In this document: positions 40,661 to 52,212 of the stretch, piece after piece | Layout: every line of letters begins with the position of its first letter | Numbering within the stretch: position 1 is the stretch's first letter | Source: Pseudomonas sp. 8AS | Lineage (GTDB): Bacteria > Pseudomonadota > Gammaproteobacteria > Pseudomonadales > Pseudomonadaceae | Length of the DNA stretch: 64,000 nucleotides | Reading direction: 5' to 3' | NCBI RefSeq assembly: GCF_902506505.1 | Contig: NZ_LR733406.1 | Span: forward strand, 3,966,693 to 4,030,692 | Program-made: the position numbers and the translations under genes | Notes under the pieces: model-generated | The model's input: only the letters and a program-made list of their open reading frames with translations | Database searches by the model: none | Told to the model about the DNA's origin: nothing

Positions 40661-43600
40661 TCAGCTGCGGCGCAAGTCCAGGGTCATTGGCAGTTCATTA
40701 TTGTTGACCGGCAGCCGCGGCGACAGCGGGCCCGGCGTATGACCGTGGCGGAAGAAGCGCGCCAGGCGCCGGCTTTCGGCCTCGTAGGCATTCACCGACA
40801 AGGTTGCATAGTTGCGCCCGCCCGGATGGGCGACATGGTACTGGCAACCGCCCAGCGAGCGCTGCATCCAGGTATCGACCAGGTCGAACACCAGCGGCGC
40901 ATGCACGCCAATGGTCGGCTGCAGGCAGTTCGGCGGCTGCCAGGCACGGTAGCGCACGCCGCCGACGAACTCGCCGACCTTGCCGGTGGCACGCAGCGGC
41001 ACCGGCACACCGTTGCAGGTCAGCACGTAGCGATCTGGCGCCAGGCCGTCGAGGCGCACCTGCAGGCGCTCCAGCGAGGAATCCACGTAACGCACGGTGC
41101 CGCCCGGCGCGCCCTCCTCGCCCAGCACATGCCAGGGCTCCAGGGCCTGGCGCAGCTCCAGGTCGATGCCCTTGACCTGATAGTCGCCGACCTTGGGAAA
41201 GCGGAACTCGAAGTGCGGGGCGAACCACTCGGCGCGCAGCGGATAGCCGAAGGCATTCAGCTCGTGCAGCACATCGTGGAAGTCCTGCTCGACGAAGTGC
41301 GGCAACAGGAAGCGGTCGTGCAGTTCGGTACCCCAGCGCGCCAGCTTGGCCGGCCGGTAGGGCTCGTCCCAGAAACGCGCGACCAGGCCGCGCAGCAGCA
41401 CCTGCTGGGCCAGGCTCATGCGCGCATGGGGCGGCATCTCGAAGGCGCGCAGTTCGAGCAGGCCGAGGCGCCCGGAACTGGAGTCCGGGGAGTACAGCTT
41501 GTCGATGCAGAACTCGGCGCGGTGGGTGTTGCCGCTGACATCCACCAGCAGGTTGCGCAGCAGGCGGTCGACCAGCCAGGGCGGGCAGTCGCGACCCGGT
41601 TCGGGCATCTGCGCGAAGGCGATCTCCAGCTCGTAGAGGGCATCGTTGCGCGCCTCGTCGACCCGCGGCGCCTGTGAGGTCGGGCCGATAAACAGGCCGC
41701 TGAACAGGTAGGACAGCGACGGGTGGTTGTGCCAGTAGCTGATCAGGCTGCGCAGCAGGTCCGGGCGGCGCAGGAACGGCGAGTCCGCCGGGGTGGCGCC
41801 ACCGAGGACGAAGTGGTTGCCGCCGCCGGTGCCGGTGTGGCGGCCGTCGAGCATAAACTTCTCGCTACTCAGACGACTGAGGCGCGCCGCCTCGTAGAGA
41901 AATTCGGTGCGTTCGACCAGCTCATCCCAGCTGGCTGCCGGGTGGATATTCACCTCGATCACACCGGGGTCCGGGGTGATGCGGAAATAGCTCAGGCGCG
42001 GATCGCTGGGCGGCTCGTAGCCCTCCAGCAGCACCGGGCAGCGCAGCTCGGCGGCGGTGGACTCAATAGCGGCGACCAGCTCCAGGTAATGCTCCAGCTC
42101 GGCCAGCGGCGGCATAAACAGGTACAGCCGACCATCGCGCGGTTCGGCACACAGGGCGGTACGCACCACTTCACGCGCCGACTCGAAAGGCTCGGGCGCA
42201 CGCTGCGCCTGGATCTTCTGCCGGCTGTTGGGGAACAACGGCTGATGCAGCGCCTGCTGGATCTGCTGACGGCGCGGCAGCGGGGCGAACTCCTGATTGG
42301 GATCCTGCGGCTGCACATAGGGGTAGTCGAACTCGCTGACCCAGGGCTGCGAGTCCAGCGGCAGTCGGTAACCCAGCGGCGAGTCGCCGGGAATCAGCCG
42401 GCAGTGCTCGTCGCGCAGGAACCAGGGGCCGCTGTGCCAGTGCGTGCCGTCCTCGCTGCGCGCCAGCGGCAGGATATGCCCGACCACCTCGCCAACGCCG
42501 CGGCTGAACACCTTGCGCAGGCGCTCGCGCTCCAGCGGGTCGGCCAAGCGCGGGTCGTCGGGGCTGACGTTGGCCGGCAGGCGGCGTTCGCGCCACAGGT
42601 AGTAGAGCCAGTCTTCATAGGCCGGGAAGGCATGCTCGGCGCAAACGCCCAGATGTCCGGCCAGCGTGGCCAGGAAGCGCCCGGCTAGGCGCGCATCGGC
42701 GCCGTAGTAGCGGCTCTCGTCGGCGTACAGCGCCGAATCCTGCCAGATCGGCTCGCCGTCCTTGCGCCAGTAGCAGTTGAGCGACCAGCGCGGCAGCTGC
42801 TCGCCCGGGTACCACTTGCCCTGACCGAAGTGCACCAGCGCCGTGGGCGCGTAATGCTGGCGCAGGCGGTGGAACAGTTCGCCGGCCAGGCGCCGCTTGT
42901 TCGGCCCCTGGGCGGCGGTGTTCCACTCCTCGTCGTCGGGGAAGTCGAGGGCAACGAAAGTCGGCTCGCCGCCCATGGTCAGGCGCACGTCATGTCGCTC
43001 AAGGTCGGCATCGATCTGCTGGCCGAGGTCGACGATCGCCTGCCACTGTTCCTCGCTGTACGGCTTGGTCACCCGTGGCGCTTCCCAGATGCGCTCGACG
43101 CGCATCTGGTGCTCGAACTCGCACTCGCACTCGTCCACCGCCCCGCTGATCGGCGCTGCCGAGGAGGGCTCCGGGCTGCAGGCCAGGGGGATATGGCCTT
43201 CGCCGGCGAACAATCCACTGGTCGGGTCGAGGCCGATCCAGCCGGCGCCGGGCAGGTACACCTCGCACCAGGCGTGCAGGTCGGTGAAGTCCACTTCGGT
43301 GCCACTGGGGCCATCGAGGGCCTTCACGTCGGCGGTCAGCTGGATCAGGTAGCCGGAAACGAAACGCGCGGCCAGGCCCAGATGACGGAACAGCTGGACC
43401 AGCAGCCAGGCCGAATCGCGGCAGGAGCCGGAGGCCTTCTCCAGGGTCTGCTCGGGGGTCTGCACGCCCGGCTCCAGGCGGATCAGGTAGCCGATATCGG
43501 CGGACAGCTTCTGGTTCAGCGCCACCAGGAAATCCACGCTGGCCTTGGGCTTGCGCTCGATCCCGGCCAGGTAGTCGGCGAACAGCGCGCCGGCCGGCAG

Positions 43601-43960
43601 CTTGACCAGATAGGGCGCCAGCTCGCGCTGCTCGCCGGCCGTATAGGCGAACGGAATCTGCTCGGCATAGGGTTCGAGGAAAAAATCGAAGGGGTTGAAC
43701 ACCGCCATCTCGGCGACCAGGTCGACGGCGATCTTCAGTTCGGCGGTCTTTTCCGGGAACACCAGGCGCGCCAGGTAGTTGCCCTGGGGATCCTGCTGCC
43801 AGTTGATGAAGTGCTCGCCCGGCTCGACGCTCAGCGCGTAGGACAGGATGCGCGTGCGGCTGTGCGGCGCCGGGCGCAGGCGGACGATCTGCGGGCCGAG
43901 GTTGACCGGCCGATCGTAGCGGTAGTGGGTGACGTGGTGCAGTGCGACATGGATCGACAC
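40661..43960 (-). CDS. Large transglutaminase-like protein with DUF2126 domain
   Basis: A 1099-residue cytosolic protein. The N-terminal third is a transglutaminase-like unit with its own beta domain (ALHHVTHYRYDRPVNLGPQ) and triad Cys180 (KASGSCRDSAWLL), His229 (DLHAWCEVYL) and Asp245 (GWIGLDPTSG). The rest (about 290-1095) is the DUF2126 region, with DVRLTMGGEPTFVALD, KWYPGEQLPRW, RHTGTGGGNHFVLGG and LLRNLLVDVSGNTHRAEF, which resembles glutamine-synthetase-like ligase folds in published analyses. The GTG start at 43960 is backed by GGAGG 6 bp upstream. First gene of the three-gene leftward module, divergent from the hemerythrin gene. Confidence 0.9.
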   Translation of the reverse strand: MSIHVALHHVTHYRYDRPVNLGPQIVRLRPAPHSRTRILSYALSVEPGEHFINWQQDPQGNYLARLVFPEKTAELKIAVDLVAEMAVFNPFDFFLEPYAEQIPFAYTAGEQRELAPYLVKLPAGALFADYLAGIERKPKASVDFLVALNQKLSADIGYLIRLEPGVQTPEQTLEKASGSCRDSAWLLVQLFRHLGLAARFVSGYLIQLTADVKALDGPSGTEVDFTDLHAWCEVYLPGAGWIGLDPTSGLFAGEGHIPLACSPEPSSAAPISGAVDECECEFEHQMRVERIWEAPRVTKPYSEEQWQAIVDLGQQIDADLERHDVRLTMGGEPTFVALDFPDDEEWNTAAQGPNKRRLAGELFHRLRQHYAPTALVHFGQGKWYPGEQLPRWSLNCYWRKDGEPIWQDSALYADESRYYGADARLAGRFLATLAGHLGVCAEHAFPAYEDWLYYLWRERRLPANVSPDDPRLADPLERERLRKVFSRGVGEVVGHILPLARSEDGTHWHSGPWFLRDEHCRLIPGDSPLGYRLPLDSQPWVSEFDYPYVQPQDPNQEFAPLPRRQQIQQALHQPLFPNSRQKIQAQRAPEPFESAREVVRTALCAEPRDGRLYLFMPPLAELEHYLELVAAIESTAAELRCPVLLEGYEPPSDPRLSYFRITPDPGVIEVNIHPAASWDELVERTEFLYEAARLSRLSSEKFMLDGRHTGTGGGNHFVLGGATPADSPFLRRPDLLRSLISYWHNHPSLSYLFSGLFIGPTSQAPRVDEARNDALYELEIAFAQMPEPGRDCPPWLVDRLLRNLLVDVSGNTHRAEFCIDKLYSPDSSSGRLGLLELRAFEMPPHARMSLAQQVLLRGLVARFWDEPYRPAKLARWGTELHDRFLLPHFVEQDFHDVLHELNAFGYPLRAEWFAPHFEFRFPKVGDYQVKGIDLELRQALEPWHVLGEEGAPGGTVRYVDSSLERLQVRLDGLAPDRYVLTCNGVPVPLRATGKVGEFVGGVRYRAWQPPNCLQPTIGVHAPLVFDLVDTWMQRSLGGCQYHVAHPGGRNYATLSVNAYEAESRRLARFFRHGHTPGPLSPRLPVNNNELPMTLDLRRS

Positions 43961-44095
43961 GGCGGGCCTCCTGCAAGCCAGGGCGATGCCTGGAAGGGGC
44001 AAGAGTTGTGCCACCCGTCCGATTGACCCGGATCAACGAGCGCCGGCGCAGAGCCTGCAATATGCGCCACTACAACAAGAGACCGGGGGTAGCAG

Positions 44096-44500
44096 ATGAC
44101 TTTCATGCCATGGACCGAAGAGCTGCAGGTGGGGATCGGCGAGATCGACGAGCAGCACCGCTGGCTGGTGGACCAGACCAATGCCCTGCACGACGCCCTG
44201 CAGGGCTCGGCGCGGGCGGAACACGTCGGCGAGCTGCTGGAAGGGCTGATGGACTACGTGATGAACCACTTCATCGTCGAGGAAAACCTGTTCATCCGCC
44301 TCAAGTATCCGCAGACCGACGCGCACCAGGCCCAGCACAACCTGTTCAGCGGCCAGGTGATGTCCCTGCTGGGCCGCCACGATGCCGGCGAGGAAGTGGG
44401 GATCGAGGCGCTGGAGCTGCTCAAGGACTGGCTGATCCACCATATCCTCAAGGTCGACAAGGCCTATGTGGAGTACTTCCTGGCCCACGGCCTGGCCTGA
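44096..44500 (+). CDS. Bacteriohemerythrin
   Basis: A 134-residue four-helix O2-binding protein. Diiron ligands match the family: His21, His58, Glu62 (NHFIVEE), His77, His81, and His116 plus Asp121 (WLIHHILKVD). The start MTFMPWTEELQVGIGEIDEQH is canonical, with GGGGG upstream. Roles proposed for the family are oxygen storage, delivery or sensing. It is divergent from the transglutaminase module, sharing a 135-bp intergenic region, and convergent with ygiQ. Confidence 0.94.
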   Translation: MTFMPWTEELQVGIGEIDEQHRWLVDQTNALHDALQGSARAEHVGELLEGLMDYVMNHFIVEENLFIRLKYPQTDAHQAQHNLFSGQVMSLLGRHDAGEEVGIEALELLKDWLIHHILKVDKAYVEYFLAHGLA

Positions 44501-44535
44501 GAACCGTCCTCGCGGGAGCGCAGGCCGCGGCTGAA

Positions 44536-44574
44536 CGCCCGGCGCCACGCACCATAAGGGCGCAGCGCCGGGCG
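44536..44574. terminator. Bidirectional hairpin between hemerythrin and ygiQ genes
   Basis: Perfect 10-bp arms cgcccggcgc/gcgccgggcg with a 19-base loop between two convergent stops. Confidence 0.6.
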
Positions 44575-44584
44575 CGGCGACGCC

Positions 44585-46870
<2,286 letters not shown>

Positions 46871-46986
46871 CGGGATGACCAGCAGGGAATTTCAGGGGCG
46901 CGGAATATAGCACAAAAAATGTACAGAGTCCGACCCCCGCACTCAGTCAAACCCTGCACGCGCCGGCCCGCGGGCGCCGCGCGGTT

Positions 46987-47016
46987 TTGTGATCACGAAC
47001 GCCTTGTGCCTATACT
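46987..47016 (+). promoter_or_regulatory. Sigma-70-type promoter of the DISM-GGDEF gene
   Basis: TTGTGA (46987-46992) and TATACT (47011-47016) with an 18-bp spacer, 53 bp upstream of the GTG start. The -35 overlaps the small palindrome TGATCA. Confidence 0.65.
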
Positions 47017-47069
47017 CCGGAAAAAGACTTTCACTGCCTGCCCCAGGGCCGGCTCAAGGAGCGGAAACA

Positions 47070-48995
47070 GTGCGACGCACCGTCTTGCAAGTCCTGCTGT
47101 GGACGTGCGTAGCCAGCCTTTGCGGCAAGCTGATGGCCGCTCCGATCGTGCTGCAAAGCGGCAGCAGCGGGCAGATGCTGAACCCGCACATCGAACTGCT
47201 GGAAGATGTCGGCGGCCGGCTGAGCATCGACGACCTGGCCACCCCTGCCGTGCAGCAGCGCTTCGTGCCCGCCGCCGGACGCGCCAGCGTCGGCCAGAGC
47301 AGCAGCCCCTGGTGGATCAAGGTCAGCCTGCAGCGCGCCAGCAGCGCCCCGGCCCAGTGGTGGCTGGAAGTCGGCGCGGTTACCCAGCTGGACACCCAGC
47401 TCTACCTGCCCGCCGGCGAACTGGGCTGGAGCCGGCGCCAGGCCGGCGAACGGGTCAGTTTCGCCGCGGGGCGCGACCACCCTTACCGACGCACGCTGTT
47501 CAAGCTGCCGGAACTGGGCGAGGCGCCGCTGACCTTCTACCTGCGCAGCTACGACCCGGCCGGCAACTCCTTCCCGCTGCGGGTCTGGCAGCTCGACGAC
47601 CTGAGCAGCCTGGCCATCGAGGAGAACCTCGCCCTGGGCCTGGTCTACGGCATCATCCTGGCCCTGCTGCTGTACAACCTGTTCATCTTCTTCAGCCTGC
47701 GCGACGCCGCCTACTTCTGGTATGTGCTGACCACCGCCGGCGCCCTGCTGATGATCCTCAGCATGAGCGGCCACGGCTTCCAGTACCTGTGGCCGGAGCA
47801 TCCCGTGCCCTTCTGGCTGGACCGCGTCACCCTGCCCTCGCTCTGGGGCTTCTGCGCCTGCCGCTTCACCCAGACCCTGCTGCAGACCCGCAGCCATGTG
47901 CGCTGGGCCCACCACCTGCTGAGCTTCGCCTGCGCCTGCTACGTGATCGCCGTCGGTCTTGAAGCCCTCGGCCAGCGCAATCTGGCCGCCTGGATCATCG
48001 CCCTGCTGTCGCTGACCAGCATCCCGGCGGCCCTTGGCGCGGCCCTGCTGCGCTGGCGCCAGGGCTATTACCCGGCCCTGCTCTACCTGCTCGGTTACGG
48101 CCTGATCCTCGGCAGCATCAGCCTGGCCCTGATGCGCGCCACCGGCCTGGTGCAGCCGGCCACCTGGAACGCCTATGTGTTCCCGCTCTCGGTGGCGGCC
48201 GAGTCGATCCTGTTCTCCTTCGCCCTGGCCTACCGCATCCAGATGCTCAAGCAGGAAAAGGCCCAGGCTCTGGTGCAGGCCGACCGCGAGAAGACCGCGC
48301 GCCTGGCGCAGATGCAGGCCAGCGCCGACGAGCTGCAGGCCGCAGTCGACCTGCGCACCGCCGAACTGGCCGAAGCCAACCAACGCCTCTGTCAGCGCGA
48401 ACAGGAGCTGCAGCACGCGGCCTTCCATGACCCGCTGACCGAGCTGCCGAACCGCCGCTACCTGATCGAACGGGTCGAGACCGCCCTGGCCGACGCCCAG
48501 CGCCGCCAGGAGACGGTGGCCCTGATGCTGGTCGACCTGGACCACTTCAAGCCGATCAACGACAGCTACGGCCACGATGCCGGCGACCTGATGCTGCGCA
48601 GCATCGGCCATCGCCTGCGCGAGCATGTGCGCACCAACGACATGGTCGCGCGCCTGGGTGGCGACGAGTTCGCCGTGCTGATCTGCGGGCCGCAGGCGCA
48701 GGCCCAGGCCGAGGAAATCGCCGCCCGCCTGCTCGAGGAACTGGCCAAGCCGGTGCTCTACGGCGCCAGCCGGCTGGCGGTGACCATCAGCATCGGCGCA
48801 GCCCTCTACCCGCAGCACGCCGTGCAGTTCGCCGGGCTCTACAAGTCCGCCGACGAGGCCCTGTACCGCGCCAAGCAGCAGGGCCGCTCGGGCTTCGTCA
48901 TGCAGGGCGACAGCCTGAGCCCCCAGGCCTGCCTGCAGCTGGACGTGCTCAAGGTCGCCAGCGGCCTCGGCGAAGCGCCGCAGAGCAAGGGCTGA
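47070..48995 (+). CDS. 7TM-DISM diguanylate cyclase
   Basis: A 641-residue inner-membrane signalling protein: signal peptide (to about LMAAP), periplasmic 7TMR-DISMED2 carbohydrate-binding-like domain (about 30-170), seven membrane helices (about 190-390; GLVYGIILALLLYNLFIFFS), a coiled-coil linker and a GGDEF domain. The active GGDEF motif is at 530-534 with the product-inhibition I-site RTND at 521-524, so an active, feedback-controlled cyclase is expected. The GTG at 47070 was chosen for AAGGAG 8 bp upstream and the signal peptide that follows. Its stop directly abuts the convergent alr stop. Confidence 0.92.
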   Translation: MRRTVLQVLLWTCVASLCGKLMAAPIVLQSGSSGQMLNPHIELLEDVGGRLSIDDLATPAVQQRFVPAAGRASVGQSSSPWWIKVSLQRASSAPAQWWLEVGAVTQLDTQLYLPAGELGWSRRQAGERVSFAAGRDHPYRRTLFKLPELGEAPLTFYLRSYDPAGNSFPLRVWQLDDLSSLAIEENLALGLVYGIILALLLYNLFIFFSLRDAAYFWYVLTTAGALLMILSMSGHGFQYLWPEHPVPFWLDRVTLPSLWGFCACRFTQTLLQTRSHVRWAHHLLSFACACYVIAVGLEALGQRNLAAWIIALLSLTSIPAALGAALLRWRQGYYPALLYLLGYGLILGSISLALMRATGLVQPATWNAYVFPLSVAAESILFSFALAYRIQMLKQEKAQALVQADREKTARLAQMQASADELQAAVDLRTAELAEANQRLCQREQELQHAAFHDPLTELPNRRYLIERVETALADAQRRQETVALMLVDLDHFKPINDSYGHDAGDLMLRSIGHRLREHVRTNDMVARLGGDEFAVLICGPQAQAQAEEIAARLLEELAKPVLYGASRLAVTISIGAALYPQHAVQFAGLYKSADEALYRAKQQGRSGFVMQGDSLSPQACLQLDVLKVASGLGEAPQSKG

Positions 48996-50072
48996 TCAGC
49001 CGCGGTAGCGCCGCGGCACGCGCGCGGTGACCTTGGTCAGCAGCTCGTAGCCGATGGTGCCGGCGGCCTGGGCCACCTCGTCGACCGGCAGCTGCGCGCC
49101 CCACAACTGCACCGCATCGCCGACCCGTGTATTCGGCAGATCTGTCAGATCCACCGCCAACATATCCATCGACACCCGCCCGACCAGCGCCGCGCGTCGG
49201 CCCTCGACCAGCAGCGGGGTGCCGCTGGGCGCGTGGCGCGGATAACCGTCGGCATAGCCGCAGCTGACCGTGCCGATGCGCGACGGCCGGGTGGCAACCC
49301 AGCTGGCGCCGTAGCCGACGCTCTCACCCGGCGCCACCTCGCGCACGGCGATCAGCTCGGCATCCAGGCTCATCACCGGCTTGAGGCCCAGCTCGGCGGC
49401 GCTCAGCTCGGCAAACGGCGAGGAACCGTAGAGCATGATGCCGGGGCGCAGCCAGTCCATGTGCGCCGCAGGAATGGTCAGCAGGGCCGCCGAGTTGGCC
49501 AGGCTGCGCTGGTCGAAGTCCAGGTCGAGCAGGCCGAGGAAGGCCTCCACCTGCTGCTCGATCAGCGGATGGCCGCGCTCGTCGGCACAGGCGAAGTGGC
49601 TGATCAGGTTCAGCTCGGCCACCTGCGCCGCGCCGCGCAGGCAGCCGTGCACTTCGCGCAGCCGCGCCGGCGTCATGCCCAGGCGGTGCATGCCGCTATC
49701 GAGCTTGAGCCAGACGTTCAGCGGGCGCGGCAGCTGGGCGGCAAGCAGCGCGGCGAGCTGCTCCTCGCCCTGCACCACCAGGTCCAGGCGCAGCTGCGCG
49801 GCCATCGGCAGCTCCTCGGCGCTGAAGCAGCCCTCCAGCAGCAGGATGCGCGCCTCGCCCTGCATGGCCCGCACCTCGGCGGCCTCCTCCAGGCTGGCCA
49901 CGGCAAAACCGTCGGCCTCGCCATGCAGGGCGATGACCACCTCGCGCACGCCGTGCCCGTAGGCATTGGCCTTGACCACCGCGAATGCCTGGCGCCCCGG
50001 CGCGCAGCGCTTGGCCAGGGCATAGTTGTGACGGATGGCGGCCAGATCGATGGTGGCGACGAGGGGGCGCAT
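48996..50072 (-). CDS. alr: Alanine racemase
   Basis: A 358-residue PLP enzyme interconverting L- and D-alanine for peptidoglycan. The PLP lysine is Lys34 (AVVKANAYGHG) and the catalytic tyrosine Tyr254 (SVGYGASW). The start MRPLVATIDLAAIRHNY is canonical. Position after dnaB indicates the biosynthetic Alr rather than the catabolic DadX, but the distinction is inferred from context. Confidence 0.95.
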   Translation of the reverse strand: MRPLVATIDLAAIRHNYALAKRCAPGRQAFAVVKANAYGHGVREVVIALHGEADGFAVASLEEAAEVRAMQGEARILLLEGCFSAEELPMAAQLRLDLVVQGEEQLAALLAAQLPRPLNVWLKLDSGMHRLGMTPARLREVHGCLRGAAQVAELNLISHFACADERGHPLIEQQVEAFLGLLDLDFDQRSLANSAALLTIPAAHMDWLRPGIMLYGSSPFAELSAAELGLKPVMSLDAELIAVREVAPGESVGYGASWVATRPSRIGTVSCGYADGYPRHAPSGTPLLVEGRRAALVGRVSMDMLAVDLTDLPNTRVGDAVQLWGAQLPVDEVAQAAGTIGYELLTKVTARVPRRYRG

Positions 50073-50096
50073 GGCGCAGGCTCCAGACAAACGAAA

Positions 50097-50126
50097 CGGG
50101 CACCCATCTTAACCGCTGGGTGCCCG
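50097..50126 (-). terminator. Terminator of dnaB
   Basis: Perfect 10-bp arms cgggcaccca/tgggtgcccg with a 10-base loop, followed on the minus strand by TTTCGTTT, between dnaB and alr. Confidence 0.85.
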
Positions 50127-50195
50127 TTTTCATTGATCTGAACCGTATCATCGCGCCTCGGAAACCCTAGCGCAGCGGGTTGGCTCGGTGACGCT

Positions 50196-51590
50196 TTATT
50201 CGTCGTCGAACTGATAGCTGCCCGGCGCCAGGTTCTCGAAGCGCGAGTACTTGCCGAGGAAGGCCAGGCGCGCGGTACCCAGCGGGCCGTTACGCTGCTT
50301 GCCGATGATGACTTCGGCGACGCCCTTGTACTCGGTCTCCGGGTGGTAAACCTCGTCTCGGTAGACGAACAGGATGATGTCGGCGTCCTGCTCGATCGCC
50401 CCGGATTCGCGCAGGTCGGAGTTGATCGGGCGCTTGTTCGGGCGCTGTTCCAGGCCGCGGTTGAGCTGCGACAGGGCGATCACCGGGCAGTTGAATTCCT
50501 TGGCCAGGCCCTTGAGCGAGCGGGAGATCTCGGAAATCTCGTTGACCCGGTTGTCGCCGCTGGAGCCGGGGATCTGCATCAGCTGCAGGTAGTCGACCAT
50601 GATCAGGCCGATCTCACCGTGCTCGCGGGCCAGGCGCCGGGTACGCGCACGCATTTCCGAGGGGCTGATGCCGGCCGTGTCGTCGATGAACAGCTTGCGG
50701 TCGTTGAGCAGGTTGACCGCACTGGTCAGGCGCGGCCAGTCGTCGTCGTCCAGGCGACCGGAACGCACCTTGGTCTGATCGATGCGCCCCAGGGACGCGA
50801 GCATACGAATGACGATGGATTCCGAGGGCATTTCCAGCGAGTAGACCAGGATCGCCTTGTCGCTGCGCATCAGGGCGTTCTCCACCAGGTTCATGGCGAA
50901 GGTGGTCTTACCCATGGACGGACGGCCGGCGACGATGATCATGTCGGCCGGTTGCAGGCCGCTGGTCAGGTTGTCCAGGTCGGTGAAACCGGTGGACAGG
51001 CCGGTAATCGCATCGCCGGCATTGAACAGGCTGTCGATACGGTCGATGGCCTTGACCAGAATGTCGTTGATGCCCACCGGGCCGCCGGTCTTCGGCCGCG
51101 CCTCGGCGATCTGGAAGATCAGCCGTTCGGCCTCGTCGAGGATTTCCTCGCCGGTACGGCCTTGCGGGGCATAGGCGCTGTCGGCGATCTCCGAGCTGAT
51201 GCCGATCAGCTGGCGCAGGGTGGCGCGCTCGCGGATGATCTGCGCATAGGCCTTGATGTTGGCCACCGACGGCGTGTTCTTGGCCAGCTCGCCGAGGTAA
51301 GCCAGGCCGCCAACCTGCGACAGCTGGCCTTCCTTGTCCAGCTGCTCGGACAGGGTCACCACGTCGAACGGCGAGTTGCGCTCGGCCAGCTTGTAGATGG
51401 CGCGGAAGATCAGGCGATGGTCATGCCGGTAGAAGTCGCCATCGGAAACCTGGTCGAGCACCCGTTCCCAGGCATTGTTGTCCAGCATCAGGCCGCCCAG
51501 CACGGCCTGTTCGGCCTCGATGGAATGCGGCGGCACCTTGAGTGCGGCGGTTTCCAGGTCGTACTGCTGGGGGACGCTGATGTCGTTCAT
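50196..51590 (-). CDS. dnaB: Replicative DNA helicase DnaB
   Basis: A 464-residue hexameric helicase: N-terminal collar domain (PPHSIEAEQAVLGGLMLDN), linker, and RecA-like motor with Walker A AGRPSMGKTTFAMN, Walker B LIMVDYLQLM, and SQLNRGLEQRPNKRP. No intein. It lies 154 bp after rplI, with a terminator between, so it has its own promoter. Confidence 0.98.
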   Translation of the reverse strand: MNDISVPQQYDLETAALKVPPHSIEAEQAVLGGLMLDNNAWERVLDQVSDGDFYRHDHRLIFRAIYKLAERNSPFDVVTLSEQLDKEGQLSQVGGLAYLGELAKNTPSVANIKAYAQIIRERATLRQLIGISSEIADSAYAPQGRTGEEILDEAERLIFQIAEARPKTGGPVGINDILVKAIDRIDSLFNAGDAITGLSTGFTDLDNLTSGLQPADMIIVAGRPSMGKTTFAMNLVENALMRSDKAILVYSLEMPSESIVIRMLASLGRIDQTKVRSGRLDDDDWPRLTSAVNLLNDRKLFIDDTAGISPSEMRARTRRLAREHGEIGLIMVDYLQLMQIPGSSGDNRVNEISEISRSLKGLAKEFNCPVIALSQLNRGLEQRPNKRPINSDLRESGAIEQDADIILFVYRDEVYHPETEYKGVAEVIIGKQRNGPLGTARLAFLGKYSRFENLAPGSYQFDDE

Positions 51591-51663
51591 GGCACCTGAG
51601 ATTCCAAAGCGCGGAGGCTTTTACAAACGCATGTTTTGCAAAAGGCTCTATCTGAAAAAACAA

Positions 51664-51697
51664 CGGGCACGACACCGCTAATGCAATGTCGCGCCCG
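51664..51697 (-). terminator. Terminator of the rpsF-rplI operon
   Basis: An 11-position stem with one mismatch (cgggcacgaca / tgtcgcgcccg), followed on the minus strand by GTTGTTTTTT, after rplI. Confidence 0.88.
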
Positions 51698-51744
51698 ATT
51701 GTCAGCAGGCCGGCGCCTGAGCGCAAGCCCGCAAGTCGGCTGAC

Positions 51745-52191
51745 TTAGGCAGCTACGACCACAACCTTGACGGTTGCTTCAACGTCGGTGTGCAGGTGCA
51801 CAGCTACGTCGAACTCGCCGATGTGGCGAATGGTGCCGTTCGGCAGACGCACTTCAGACTTGGCCACTTCCACGCCGGAGGCGGTCAGGGCGTCAGCGAT
51901 GTCGTGGGTACCGATCGAGCCGAACAGCTTGCCTTCGTCGCCAGCGCTGGCAGTGATGGTCACTTCCAGTTCGGCCAGTTGGGCAGCGCGAGCTTCGGCA
52001 GAAGCTTTCTTGTCAGCAGCCGCTTTTTCCAGCTCGGCGCGACGCGCTTCGAACGCAGCAACGTTCTCAGCGGTAGCAGCGGTGGCTTTGCCTTGCGGCA
52101 GCAGGTAGTTGCGGCCGTAACCGGCTTTAACGTTGACCTTGTCGCCCAGGTTGCCCAGGTTGGCGATTTTTTCCAGCAGGATAACTTCCAT
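51745..52191 (-). CDS. rplI: 50S ribosomal protein bL9
   Basis: A 148-residue bL9 with the N-terminal signature MEVILLEKIANLGNLGDKV, the RNLLPQGKA-type segment (GYGRNYLLPQGKA), the long connecting helix and a C-terminal domain. Last gene of the rpsF-rpsR-DUF2232-rplI operon. Confidence 0.98.
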   Translation of the reverse strand: MEVILLEKIANLGNLGDKVNVKAGYGRNYLLPQGKATAATAENVAAFEARRAELEKAAADKKASAEARAAQLAELEVTITASAGDEGKLFGSIGTHDIADALTASGVEVAKSEVRLPNGTIRHIGEFDVAVHLHTDVEATVKVVVVAA

Positions 52192-52212
52192 TTGGGTCTT
52201 ACCTCTTAACTT

